Shown here: piece by piece, positions 32,721 to 41,173 of the stretch
Layout: each line of letters starts with the position of its first letter
How positions within the stretch are numbered: the stretch's first letter is position 1
Source: Pseudocitrobacter sp913778145
GTDB lineage: Bacteria; Pseudomonadota; Gammaproteobacteria; Enterobacterales; Enterobacteriaceae
NCBI GenBank assembly: GCA_035726825.1
Contig: JALNTX010000002.1
Location: 62,001 to 126,000 of the forward strand
DNA: 64,000 nt
Direction: 5' to 3'
The notes under the pieces: model-generated
Told to the model about the DNA's origin: nothing
Seen by the model: the letters and a program-made list of their open reading frames with translations, nothing else
Database searches by the model: none
Program-made: the position numbers and the translations under genes

Positions 32721-33481
32721 ATTCACAATCCCGTTTCATCACTTGGCCAGATATCTAATGTAACGCATTATTGAAGGTTTACCAGGCAAGAAGGTATTGT
32801 ACTGGGAATCATGTGTCACATTTATACGGTTATCGCTAAACCCGCAATGTATATATTGGCCGTATAAAAAAAAGGGAATGTAACAATTCCCGACCATCGC
32901 ATCCATGCCATTTAGCAGATCCGGCATAAATTCCAAACCACATATTTCCGCGAACGAAATGCGTAAAACATAAGCGAGTTATAATTTTTCCCTGGTAAAT
33001 CAATAAAATACAGAGTTAAATATCAGTTACTCATTTCCCCGCCGACTTATCATCTTGTTAAGGTTATGTTTTATCCATCACGTTAGCTTACTGTCTGGTT
33101 CGACGAAAAAATACACTTTCGTGAGAGATCTGTACGGATAAAGCCGGGGAATCAGATGGCTAACTGGAGATGTTATCGATAAAAAGATACCATACTTCAA
33201 GACGATGGAGGTTTTCCTCTCAATTGATAAATTTTTAAGCAAATAATACCCATTAGCATTGACTATGCTGCGTCATCTTTGGCCATCACGTAGAAAGGTG
33301 GCGCTTCGGGACGATAAATGGATTTACAGGGTATAATCTAAGGAGAATCAGAGGGTGCTTATGCTGCCAGTAACGAACGATGCAGCAAAAAGAGCGACGA
33401 CGTCTTCCTGGACAAACGGATATGACAAATGTCATTAACTATTAATAAGATAGCCATACTATCTCACATCAAAAAAGAATT
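32721..33481. other. Long non-coding region upstream of sapA
   Basis: 761 bp without a convincing gene between the AraC-type regulator and sapA. It is AT-rich. A TATAAT at about 33331-33336 could be a -10 for the sap transcript, but no good -35 is visible. A 25-codon ORF with a ribosome site sits at its end (separate entry). In K-12 this position holds the puu cluster and ymjA, which are absent. Confidence 0.5.
33361..33438 (+). CDS. Possible leader peptide before sapA (25 aa)
   Basis: ATG 33361 follows CAGAGGGTGCTT, a fair ribosome site, and opens 25 codons ending 43 bases before sapA. The product is polar (MLPVTNDAAKRATTSSW in its first part) with one Cys near the end. No family is known. 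It could be a translated leader or chance. Confidence 0.2.
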   Translation: MLPVTNDAAKRATTSSWTNGYDKCH

Positions 33482-35152
33482 ATGCGCCTGAATTTGTCAT
33501 CACTGCTGGCAGCGTTAGGGTTAGTTTGTGGTCAGGCAATTGCCGCGCCGCCCGCTACCCTGCCCGCCAATGCCGACATTCGCGATAGCGGCTTTGTCTA
33601 CTGTGTCAGTGGCCAGGTCAATACTTTTAACCCGCAGAAAGCCGGTAGCGGTCTGATTGTTGATACGCTGGCGGCTCAACTCTATGACCGTCTGCTGGAT
33701 GTTGACCCATACACTTATCGTCTGGTGCCTGAACTGGCGGAGCGCTGGGAGGTGCTGGATAACGGTGCAACCTACCGTTTTCATCTACGTAACGACGTTC
33801 AGTTCCAGACGACGCGCTGGTTTAAGCCGTCTCGTAACCTCAATGCCGATGATGTGGTATTCACCTTCGAGCGAATTTTTAATCGCAATCATCCGTGGCA
33901 TAACGTCAACGGCGGCAGCTTCCCTTATTTTGACAGCCTGCAGTTTGCCGACACCGTTCAGAGCGTTCGCAAACTTGACAGCCACACGGTTGAGTTTCGC
34001 CTTAATCGCCCGGATGCCTCCTTCTTATGGCATCTGGCAACCCATTATGCTTCCGTCATGTCTTCCGAATATGCCAACCAACTGGCGAAGCAGGATCACC
34101 AAGAGTTGCTCGACCGCCAACCGGTCGGTACCGGGCCTTTCCTTCTTGATGAGTATCGCACCGGGCAATATATTCGGTTACAACGTCACGAACACTTCTG
34201 GCGCGGTAAGCCTTTGATGCCACAGGTTGTTGTTGATTTGGGTTCCGGCGGAACCGGTCGCCTGTCGAAACTGCTGACCGGTGAGTGTGATGTGCTGGCC
34301 TGGCCTGCCGCCAGTCAGTTAACCATTCTGCGCGACGATCCCCGTCTGCGCCTGACGCTGCGTCCGGGGATGAACATCGCCTATCTGGCATTTAATACTG
34401 ACAAGCCACCGCTCAACAATCCGGAGATTCGCCACGCGCTGGCGCTGTCAATTAATAACCAACGCCTGATGCAGTCTATTTATTACGGCACCGCGGAAAC
34501 CGCGGCCTCAATTTTACCTCGCGCCTCCTGGGCCTATGATAACGAGGCTAAAATTACCGAATATAATCCAGAAAAATCGCGTCAATTGCTGAAATCGTTG
34601 GGTGCGGAAAACCTGACGCTTCAGCTGTGGGTACCGACCAGTTCACAGGCGTGGAACCCAAGCCCGCTGAAAACCGCCGAACTGATTCAGGCCGATATGG
34701 CGCAGGTTGGCGTGAAGGTGGTGATTGTACCGGTTGAAGGCCGTTTCCAGGAGGCACGTCTGATGGATATGAATCATGACCTGACGTTGTCTGGCTGGGC
34801 GACCGACAGTAACGACCCGGACAGTTTCTTCCGGCCTTTACTAAGCTGTGCGGCGATATCTTCGCAAACCAACTTTGCCCACTGGTGTAATCGCGAATTT
34901 GATGACGTGCTACGCAAAGCGCTGGCCTCGCAACAGTTGGCGTCACGCATTGATGCTTACGACGAAGCTCAGCAAATTCTGGCTCGTGAGTTACCGGTAT
35001 TGCCGCTGGCTTCTTCATTGCGTTTACAAGCCTATCGGTATGATATTAAAGGCCTTGTGTTAAGTCCGTTTGGCAATGCCTCCTTTGCGGGCGTATCGCG
35101 CATCAAAGAAGACCATAACGAAGACAAAGAAGATAAGGTGAAAAAACCATGA
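33482..35152 (+). CDS. sapA: SapA, periplasmic peptide-binding protein
   Basis: A 556-aa periplasmic binding protein (SBP_bac_5) with a Sec signal peptide ending QAIAAPP. In Salmonella and Haemophilus it binds antimicrobial peptides and supports resistance; in E. coli the sap system has also been linked to putrescine export. Family marks include VNTFNPQKAG, PELAERWEV and NADDVVFTFERIF. The tail is a charged run (EDHNEDKEDKVKK) that is longer than in E. coli. It overlaps sapB by four bases. Confidence 0.94.
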   Translation: MRLNLSSLLAALGLVCGQAIAAPPATLPANADIRDSGFVYCVSGQVNTFNPQKAGSGLIVDTLAAQLYDRLLDVDPYTYRLVPELAERWEVLDNGATYRFHLRNDVQFQTTRWFKPSRNLNADDVVFTFERIFNRNHPWHNVNGGSFPYFDSLQFADTVQSVRKLDSHTVEFRLNRPDASFLWHLATHYASVMSSEYANQLAKQDHQELLDRQPVGTGPFLLDEYRTGQYIRLQRHEHFWRGKPLMPQVVVDLGSGGTGRLSKLLTGECDVLAWPAASQLTILRDDPRLRLTLRPGMNIAYLAFNTDKPPLNNPEIRHALALSINNQRLMQSIYYGTAETAASILPRASWAYDNEAKITEYNPEKSRQLLKSLGAENLTLQLWVPTSSQAWNPSPLKTAELIQADMAQVGVKVVIVPVEGRFQEARLMDMNHDLTLSGWATDSNDPDSFFRPLLSCAAISSQTNFAHWCNREFDDVLRKALASQQLASRIDAYDEAQQILARELPVLPLASSLRLQAYRYDIKGLVLSPFGNASFAGVSRIKEDHNEDKEDKVKKP

Positions 35153-36114
35153 TCATTTTTACCCTTCGCCGTTTGCTGCTTCTGCTGGTGACGCTCTTCT
35201 TTCTTGCGCTGGTCGGCTTTAGCCTGAGCTATTTTACGCCGCATGCGCCCTTACAGGGCGCATCATTCTGGAACGCTCTGGTATTCTGGTTCAACGGTGT
35301 ACTGCACTGGGATTTCGGCGTTTCCAGTATCAACGGCCAGCTGATTTCCGAACAGCTAAAAGAGGTTTTCCCGGCGACGATGGAGTTATGTATCCTCGCC
35401 TTCGGTTTTGCTCTGCTGGTCGGTATTCCGGTGGGAATGGTGGCCGGCATTACGCGGAATAAATGGCAGGATAAACTGATCAGCGCGCTGGCATTGGTCG
35501 GATTTTCAGTGCCGGTGTTCTGGCTGGCGCTACTGTTCACTCTCTTTTTCTCGCTGACGCTCGGCTGGCTGCCAGTTTCCGGACGTTTTGATCTGCTTTA
35601 TCAGGTCAAAAGCGTTACCGGATTCGCGCTGATTGACGCCTGGCTTTCTGATTCGCCGTGGCGTGAAGAGATGATTGTTAGTGCGGCCCGCCATATGGTG
35701 CTGCCCGTATTAACCCTGGCGGTGGCCCCTACCACAGAAGTGGTGCGTCTGATGCGCTTAAGCACCATGACGGTATTCGACTCCAACTATGTGAAAGCTG
35801 CCGCCACACGTGGTGTTTCCCGATTCACCATTTTACGTCGCCACGTATTGCATAATGCGTTGCCGCCGGTGATTCCGCGTTTAGGGTTGCAGTTCTCCAC
35901 CATGCTGACGCTGGCAATGATCACCGAGATGGTGTTTAGCTGGCCTGGACTGGGGCGCTGGATGATTAACGCCATTCGCCAGCAAGACTACGCTGCGATT
36001 TCCGCAGGTGTGATGGTGATTGGCGCGCTGGTGATTGTGGTTAACGTCATCTCTGACATTTTGGGTGCAATGGCTAACCCTCTGAAACATAAGGAATGGT
36101 ATGCCTTACGATAG
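35149..36114 (+). CDS. sapB: SapB, ABC transporter permease
   Basis: A 321-aa inner-membrane permease of the DppB type, with six predicted helices and the EAA-like loop AAATRGVSRFTILRRHVLHN that contacts the ATPase. It forms the channel with SapC. Translation is coupled both ways: 4-base overlap with sapA and 14-base overlap with sapC. Length equals E. coli SapB (321). Confidence 0.95.
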   Translation: MIIFTLRRLLLLLVTLFFLALVGFSLSYFTPHAPLQGASFWNALVFWFNGVLHWDFGVSSINGQLISEQLKEVFPATMELCILAFGFALLVGIPVGMVAGITRNKWQDKLISALALVGFSVPVFWLALLFTLFFSLTLGWLPVSGRFDLLYQVKSVTGFALIDAWLSDSPWREEMIVSAARHMVLPVLTLAVAPTTEVVRLMRLSTMTVFDSNYVKAAATRGVSRFTILRRHVLHNALPPVIPRLGLQFSTMLTLAMITEMVFSWPGLGRWMINAIRQQDYAAISAGVMVIGALVIVVNVISDILGAMANPLKHKEWYALR

Positions 36115-36991
36115 CGTCTACATTGAGAAGCGCCCGCCCGGTGCGCTGCGCACCGTGTGGCGTAAATTTTACGGTGACACCACCGCAATGATTGGCCTGT
36201 ACGGTTGCGGCGGCCTGGTGTTACTGTGCGTATTCGGCAGCTGGTTTGCGCCCTATGGTATCGATCAGCAGTTTCTCGGTTATCAATTATTGCCGCCGTC
36301 GTGGTCGCGCTATGGGGAAGTGTCGTTCTTCCTGGGAACAGATGATCTCGGACGCGATGTCCTGAGCCGCCTGCTCAGCGGCGCTGCGCCAACCGTGGGC
36401 GGCGCGTTTGTGGTGACGCTTGCCGCCACGTTGTTTGGGCTGGTGCTGGGTGTGCTTGCCGGGTCAACGCGCGGGCTGCGTTCCGCCATGCTGAACCACA
36501 TCCTCGACACCCTGCTCTCTATTCCGTCGCTGCTGCTGGCGATTATCGTCGTTGCGTTCGCCGGGCCGCATCTGTCGCATGCCATGTTTGCCGTCTGGTT
36601 GGCATTGCTGCCGCGTATGGTGCGATCCATTTACAGCATGGTGCATGATGAACTTGAGCGTGATTATGTCGTTGCCGCACGCCTGGATGGCGCATCTACG
36701 TTGAATATTTTATGGTTCGCCATTCTGCCGAATATCGCGGCGGGGCTGGTGACAGAAATCACCCGCGCCCTGTCGATGGCCATTCTCGATATTGCCGCGC
36801 TGGGTTTTCTCGATCTTGGCGCACAGCTGCCGTCTCCGGAATGGGGCGCGATGCTGGGCGATGCGCTGGAGCTTATCTACGTTGCGCCGTGGACGGTGAT
36901 GCTGCCGGGTGCGGCGATTATGATTAGCGTACTGCTGGTTAACCTGCTGGGCGACGGTATTCGCCGTGCCATTAACGCGGGGGTGGAATAA
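36101..36991 (+). CDS. sapC: SapC, ABC transporter permease
   Basis: A 296-aa permease of the DppC type. It has an N-terminal cytoplasmic stretch (RPPGALRTVWRKFYGD), the family motif LGTDDLGRDVLSRLLSGA and the EAA loop AARLDGASTLNILWFAILPN. It pairs with SapB. The start lies inside sapB, and the stop shares a base with the sapD start. Length equals E. coli SapC. Confidence 0.95.
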   Translation: MPYDSVYIEKRPPGALRTVWRKFYGDTTAMIGLYGCGGLVLLCVFGSWFAPYGIDQQFLGYQLLPPSWSRYGEVSFFLGTDDLGRDVLSRLLSGAAPTVGGAFVVTLAATLFGLVLGVLAGSTRGLRSAMLNHILDTLLSIPSLLLAIIVVAFAGPHLSHAMFAVWLALLPRMVRSIYSMVHDELERDYVVAARLDGASTLNILWFAILPNIAAGLVTEITRALSMAILDIAALGFLDLGAQLPSPEWGAMLGDALELIYVAPWTVMLPGAAIMISVLLVNLLGDGIRRAINAGVE

Positions 36992-37983
36992 TGCCGTTAC
37001 TGGATATCCGTAATTTAACCATCGAGCTGAAAACCAACGAAGGCTGGGTGAAGGCCGTTGACCGCGTCAGCATGACGCTGGCCGAAGGTGAAATTCGCGG
37101 GCTGGTTGGCGAGTCCGGCTCAGGAAAAAGCTTGATTGCCAAAGCCATTTGCGGCGTCAATAAAGATAATTGGCGCGTTACCGCCGACCGTATGCGCTTC
37201 GATGATATCGATCTGCTTCGGCTTTCCACCCGTGAACGCCGTAAGCTGGTGGGCCATAACGTGTCGATGATTTTCCAGGAGCCGCAATCCTGTCTTGACC
37301 CGTCAGAACGCATCGGTAAGCAGCTCAAGCAGAACATTCCCGGCTGGACCTACAAAGGCCGCTGGTGGCAGCGTTTTGGCTGGCGTAAACGTCGTGTCAT
37401 CGAACTGCTGCACCGCGTCGGCATAAAAGATCATAAAGACGCCATGCGCAGCTTCCCGTATGAGCTGACGGAAGGTGAATGCCAGAAAGTGATGATTGCC
37501 ATCGCCCTGGCGAATCAGCCGCGTCTGTTGATTGCCGATGAGCCAACGAATGCGATGGAACCGACCACGCAGGCGCAGATTTTCCGTCTGCTGACGCGTC
37601 TGAATCAGAACAACAACACCACGATTCTGTTGATTTCCCACGATTTACAGATGCTCACCAAATGGGCAGATAAAATCAACGTCATGTATTGCGGGCAAAC
37701 GGTGGAAACGGCACCCAGTGAAGATCTGGTGACCATACCTCATCATCCGTATACCCAGGCATTAATTCGCGCGATCCCTGACTTTGGCAGCCCGATGCCG
37801 CATAAGAGCCGCCTGAACACCATGCCGGGCGCGATCCCCCTGCTGGAGCAGTTGCCGATTGGCTGCCGTTTGGGGCCACGCTGCCCTTATGCCCAGCGGG
37901 AATGCATTGAAACGCCGCGTTTGACCGGTGCGAAAAACCATCTTTTCGCCTGTCATTTTCCGCTGAATATGGAGAGAGAGTGA
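36991..37983 (+). CDS. sapD: SapD, ABC transporter ATPase
   Basis: A 330-aa ATPase of the OppD/DppD type. It has Walker A GESGSGKS and Walker B LLIADEPT, with a C-terminal oligopeptide-type Cys cluster (GCRLGPRCPYAQREC). The ABC signature reads LTEGECQKV instead of LSGGQ, a deviation typical of Sap. In E. coli SapD also stimulates the Trk potassium system. It is one base beyond overlap with sapF. Confidence 0.95.
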   Translation: MPLLDIRNLTIELKTNEGWVKAVDRVSMTLAEGEIRGLVGESGSGKSLIAKAICGVNKDNWRVTADRMRFDDIDLLRLSTRERRKLVGHNVSMIFQEPQSCLDPSERIGKQLKQNIPGWTYKGRWWQRFGWRKRRVIELLHRVGIKDHKDAMRSFPYELTEGECQKVMIAIALANQPRLLIADEPTNAMEPTTQAQIFRLLTRLNQNNNTTILLISHDLQMLTKWADKINVMYCGQTVETAPSEDLVTIPHHPYTQALIRAIPDFGSPMPHKSRLNTMPGAIPLLEQLPIGCRLGPRCPYAQRECIETPRLTGAKNHLFACHFPLNMERE

Positions 37984-37984
37984 C

Positions 37985-38791
37985 GTGGTCGAGACATTAC
38001 TTGAAGTGCGCAACCTGAGTAAAACTTTTCGCTACCGTACCGGCTGGTTCCACCGTCAGACGCTTCAGGCGGTCAAACCGCTCAGCTTTACGCTGCGTGA
38101 AAAACAGACGCTGGCAATCATTGGCGAAAACGGCTCAGGAAAATCGACGCTGGCGAAAATGCTCGCCGGAATGATTGAACCCACCACCGGTGAGCTGCTG
38201 ATTGACGATCATCCCCTCCACTATGGCGATTACTCGTTCCGCAGCCAGCGTATTCGTATGATTTTCCAGGACCCGTCTACCTCGCTGAATCCACGTCAGC
38301 GAATTTCACAGATCCTCGATTTCCCGTTGCGGCTCAACACCGAGCTTGAAGCGGAAGACCGTCAGAAACGAATCATCGAAACGCTGCGCATGGTCGGGCT
38401 GTTGCCGGATCACGTCAGCTACTATCCTCACATGCTGGCGCCAGGTCAGAAGCAACGTCTGGGCCTGGCACGTGCGTTGATTCTACGTCCTAAAGTGATT
38501 GTCTGCGATGAAGCGCTGGCCTCGCTGGATATGTCGATGCGCTCACAGCTGGTGAACCTGATGCTGGAATTGCAGGAGAAACAGGGTATTTCATATATCT
38601 ATGTGACGCAGCATTTAGGCATGATGAAGCACATTAGCGACCAGGTGCTGGTGATGCATCAGGGCGAAGTGGTGGAACGCGGCAGTACCGCAGATGTGCT
38701 GGCGTCACCGCTACACGACCTGACTAAGCGCCTGATCGCCGGGCATTTTGGTGAGGCATTAACGGCCGATGCGTGGCGCAAAGACCGATAA
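37985..38791 (+). CDS. sapF: SapF, ABC transporter ATPase
   Basis: A 268-aa ATPase of the OppF type. It has Walker A GENGSGKS and Walker B VIVCDEALASLD, with the signature altered to LAPGQKQRLG. The start is GTG at 37985 (VETLLEVRNL), in place of the E. coli ATG at the same spot, immediately after the sapD stop. It is the last gene of the operon. No strong terminator is seen before fabI. Confidence 0.94.
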   Translation: MVETLLEVRNLSKTFRYRTGWFHRQTLQAVKPLSFTLREKQTLAIIGENGSGKSTLAKMLAGMIEPTTGELLIDDHPLHYGDYSFRSQRIRMIFQDPSTSLNPRQRISQILDFPLRLNTELEAEDRQKRIIETLRMVGLLPDHVSYYPHMLAPGQKQRLGLARALILRPKVIVCDEALASLDMSMRSQLVNLMLELQEKQGISYIYVTQHLGMMKHISDQVLVMHQGEVVERGSTADVLASPLHDLTKRLIAGHFGEALTADAWRKDR

Positions 38792-38850
38792 TTGTCCACC
38801 GCCATTGGTTAAGATTTCACGTCCAATCCGACAGAGATGAAGTGGTCGGA

Positions 38851-38879
38851 TTAACTCTCCCGGCGACTCATGCTAGAAT
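38851..38879 (+). promoter_or_regulatory. Sigma-70 promoter of fabI
   Basis: TTAACT (38851-38856), a 17-bp spacer and TAGAAT (38874-38879), preceded by TG one base before the -10, giving an extended -10. It lies 72 bp before the fabI start. Confidence 0.65.
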
Positions 38880-38950
38880 CGCCGCGATTTAACGACGGCT
38901 CGCCGTTTTCAGGCAGGTCGCCATAACAATGAATATAAGGATTAAAAGCT

Positions 38951-39739
38951 ATGGGTTTTCTTTCCGGTAAGCGCATTCTGGTAACTGGCGTTGCCAGCAA
39001 ACTGTCCATCGCATACGGTATTGCACAAGCGATGCACCGTGAAGGGGCTGAACTGGCGTTCACCTATCAGAACGAGAAACTGAAAGGCCGCGTAGAAGAG
39101 TTTGCTGCACAACTGAACTCCAGCATCGTGCTGCCGTGTGACGTGGCTGAAGATGAAAGCATCGAATCCCTGTTCACTGAACTGGCGAAAGTATGGCCGA
39201 AATTTGACGGTTTCGTCCACTCCATCGGCTACGCGCCAGCTGATCAGTTAGACGGCGACTACGTTAACGCTGTCACCCGCGAAGGCTTTAAAATTGCCCA
39301 CGACATCAGCGCATACAGCTTCGTGGCTATGGCGAAAGCCTGCCGCAGCATGCTGAACCCGGATTCAGCTCTGCTGACCCTGTCCTACCTGGGTGCAGAA
39401 CGCGCGATTCCTAACTACAACGTTATGGGTCTGGCTAAAGCGTCTCTGGAAGCTAACGTTCGCTACATGGCTAACGCTATGGGCCCGGAAGGTATCCGTG
39501 TTAACGCCATCTCTGCGGGCCCGATCCGTACTCTGGCGGCTTCCGGTATCAAAGATTTCCGTAAAATGCTGGCGCACTGCGAAGCAGTTACTCCGATTCG
39601 TCGCACCGTTACCATTGAAGATGTCGGTAACTCTGCTGCATTCCTGTGCTCCAACCTCTCTGCCGGTATCTCCGGTGAAGTGGTTCACGTTGATGGCGGC
39701 TTCAGCATCGCTGCGATGAACGAACTGGAACTGAAATAA
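38951..39739 (+). CDS. fabI: FabI, NADH-dependent enoyl-ACP reductase
   Basis: A 262-aa short-chain dehydrogenase-type enzyme that completes each fatty-acid elongation cycle and is the target of triclosan. It has the Gly-rich cofactor site (TGVASKLSIAYGIA) and the catalytic Tyr-x6-Lys in PNYNVMGLAKASL. Gly93 in the SIGYAP loop, where triclosan-resistance changes occur, is normal. Length equals E. coli FabI. Confidence 0.97.
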   Translation: MGFLSGKRILVTGVASKLSIAYGIAQAMHREGAELAFTYQNEKLKGRVEEFAAQLNSSIVLPCDVAEDESIESLFTELAKVWPKFDGFVHSIGYAPADQLDGDYVNAVTREGFKIAHDISAYSFVAMAKACRSMLNPDSALLTLSYLGAERAIPNYNVMGLAKASLEANVRYMANAMGPEGIRVNAISAGPIRTLAASGIKDFRKMLAHCEAVTPIRRTVTIEDVGNSAAFLCSNLSAGISGEVVHVDGGFSIAAMNELELK

Positions 39740-39747
39740 GTTCTTTG

Positions 39748-39773
39748 CCCTTCCGCTTTGGCGGAAGGGTTTT
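39748..39773 (+). terminator. fabI terminator
   Basis: CCCTTCCGC and GCGGAAGGG form a 9-bp stem with a four-base loop, followed by TTTT, just after the fabI stop. Confidence 0.9.
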
Positions 39774-39934
39774 CCCTCCCCCATTTTTTCCCTCTGTTAT
39801 TCCAGTAAGTTATTAATTAGCACCGAACAATATTTTCTCCTATCGCGCGCTTACGCCAGGATATTTATCCATAACGATCCGGTGTCGCCTCTCATTCTTG
39901 CATCGGTTCGCCACTTACCATTCAAGGAATGCCC

Positions 39935-41092
39935 ATGGAGCAACGCCGCGTTTACGGTAAAAGCCACTGGTATCATGAAACCCAGTCCCGATCGCAACAC
40001 AGTGATGTATTGCCCCTTGTGCCTGAAGCTGCTCATGTTGAAGACCGTTTTTTATTAGGGCTACAACTACCGGAATCGCTGCAACGTGACTGTACGTCCT
40101 GGCTTAATGCCTGTCGGGATTTAGCGCATGAACTGTTGCCGGATGCAGTCGCCGTTAGCCGCTTACGAACATTCAGCACCTATGACCGCCTGAGCAGCGC
40201 GTTGACGGTCGCCCAGGTTTGTGGGGTACAACGACTCTGTAATCACTACGCCGCCCGTCTGGCGCCACTTCCTGGCCCTGATTCATCGCGTGAAAGTAAC
40301 CATCGTCTTGCCCAAATAACCCAATACGCCCGTCAGCTTGCCAGTTCTCCGTCGGTGATCACGCCGCTGGCGCGAAAGCAGCTTGATGATGTCGGATTGA
40401 CCATCTATGACATCATTTTAATCAACCAGATCGTGGGATTTGTCGGCTTTCAGGCTCGGGTGGTCGCCCTGTTTCAGGCCCAATGTGGGCAACCGGTCCG
40501 CTGGATACCCGGCATGCCGACCCAGGAAGATGCCGCCGCTGAAGCATTCATGACGACAGAAAGCGAATGGCTGAGCGATTTGCCCATTGTGGATACACGC
40601 TATGCGAGCAAAAATCAGGCGCAATCCTTGATGCGCTGGCAATCCCAGCCAACGCTCTCGGACCTGACCCCACTGTTAGCGCATGAAGAAATCATTCTGG
40701 ACAGCCTCGGTCGGTTAATCAGCACGCTCCCTGTCACTTCTTCTCTGCATGCCCTGGCCGCGCTGGTGCCTGCCCGTATTAACGGCAGTGTGAGTTGTTT
40801 CAATCACTACAGCACGCAGTGGCAGGGCGCCAGCGGGCTTCCAGATGCCATCCGCAATGGCGATCGCGCCGTGCAGGCGTGGTGTCATCAATATCCGCGC
40901 GAACAGGCTGTGACCCAATCCATCGGACTTTTAACACGTGCACCGGACCGCTTTAGCCCTGAACAATTCGCAACGCTTGCCGAACACGGCATGAGCGAGA
41001 ATGGGAGTATCTCTCTGCTCGCCTGGAGTGCGTTGTTTGGTTGGTTAAATCGTCTGCGGATCGCGCTGAGAAGCGAGCGGCAACCTGCGTAA
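39935..41092 (+). CDS. yciW: YciW, putative peroxidase-like protein of the cysteine regulon
   Basis: A 385-aa cytoplasmic protein of the YciW family (AhpD/CMD-like, uncharacterised). It begins MEQRRVYGKSHWYHETQS, nearly as in E. coli. The CMD-type helix pattern is seen twice, but the classical CxxC of AhpD is not evident. In E. coli the gene is controlled by CysB and has been tied to cysteine/methionine metabolism. ATG 39935 is seven bases after AAGG; an ATG two codons upstream is too close to that site. It lies 81 bp before rnb. Confidence 0.9.
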   Translation: MEQRRVYGKSHWYHETQSRSQHSDVLPLVPEAAHVEDRFLLGLQLPESLQRDCTSWLNACRDLAHELLPDAVAVSRLRTFSTYDRLSSALTVAQVCGVQRLCNHYAARLAPLPGPDSSRESNHRLAQITQYARQLASSPSVITPLARKQLDDVGLTIYDIILINQIVGFVGFQARVVALFQAQCGQPVRWIPGMPTQEDAAAEAFMTTESEWLSDLPIVDTRYASKNQAQSLMRWQSQPTLSDLTPLLAHEEIILDSLGRLISTLPVTSSLHALAALVPARINGSVSCFNHYSTQWQGASGLPDAIRNGDRAVQAWCHQYPREQAVTQSIGLLTRAPDRFSPEQFATLAEHGMSENGSISLLAWSALFGWLNRLRIALRSERQPA

Positions 41093-41173
41093 AAGGATGA
41101 AAGAGCGCTTGCCGCCACAGTGAGAATCGCGTAAAACTGTCAGCCGCTCTTTTGGCCAAGAAAATACATCATT

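Noticed and set aside
32739..32936. 65-codon minus-strand frame before sapA
   Set aside because: Weak ribosome site, no domain and no neighbour support; kept only as part of the non-coding region description.
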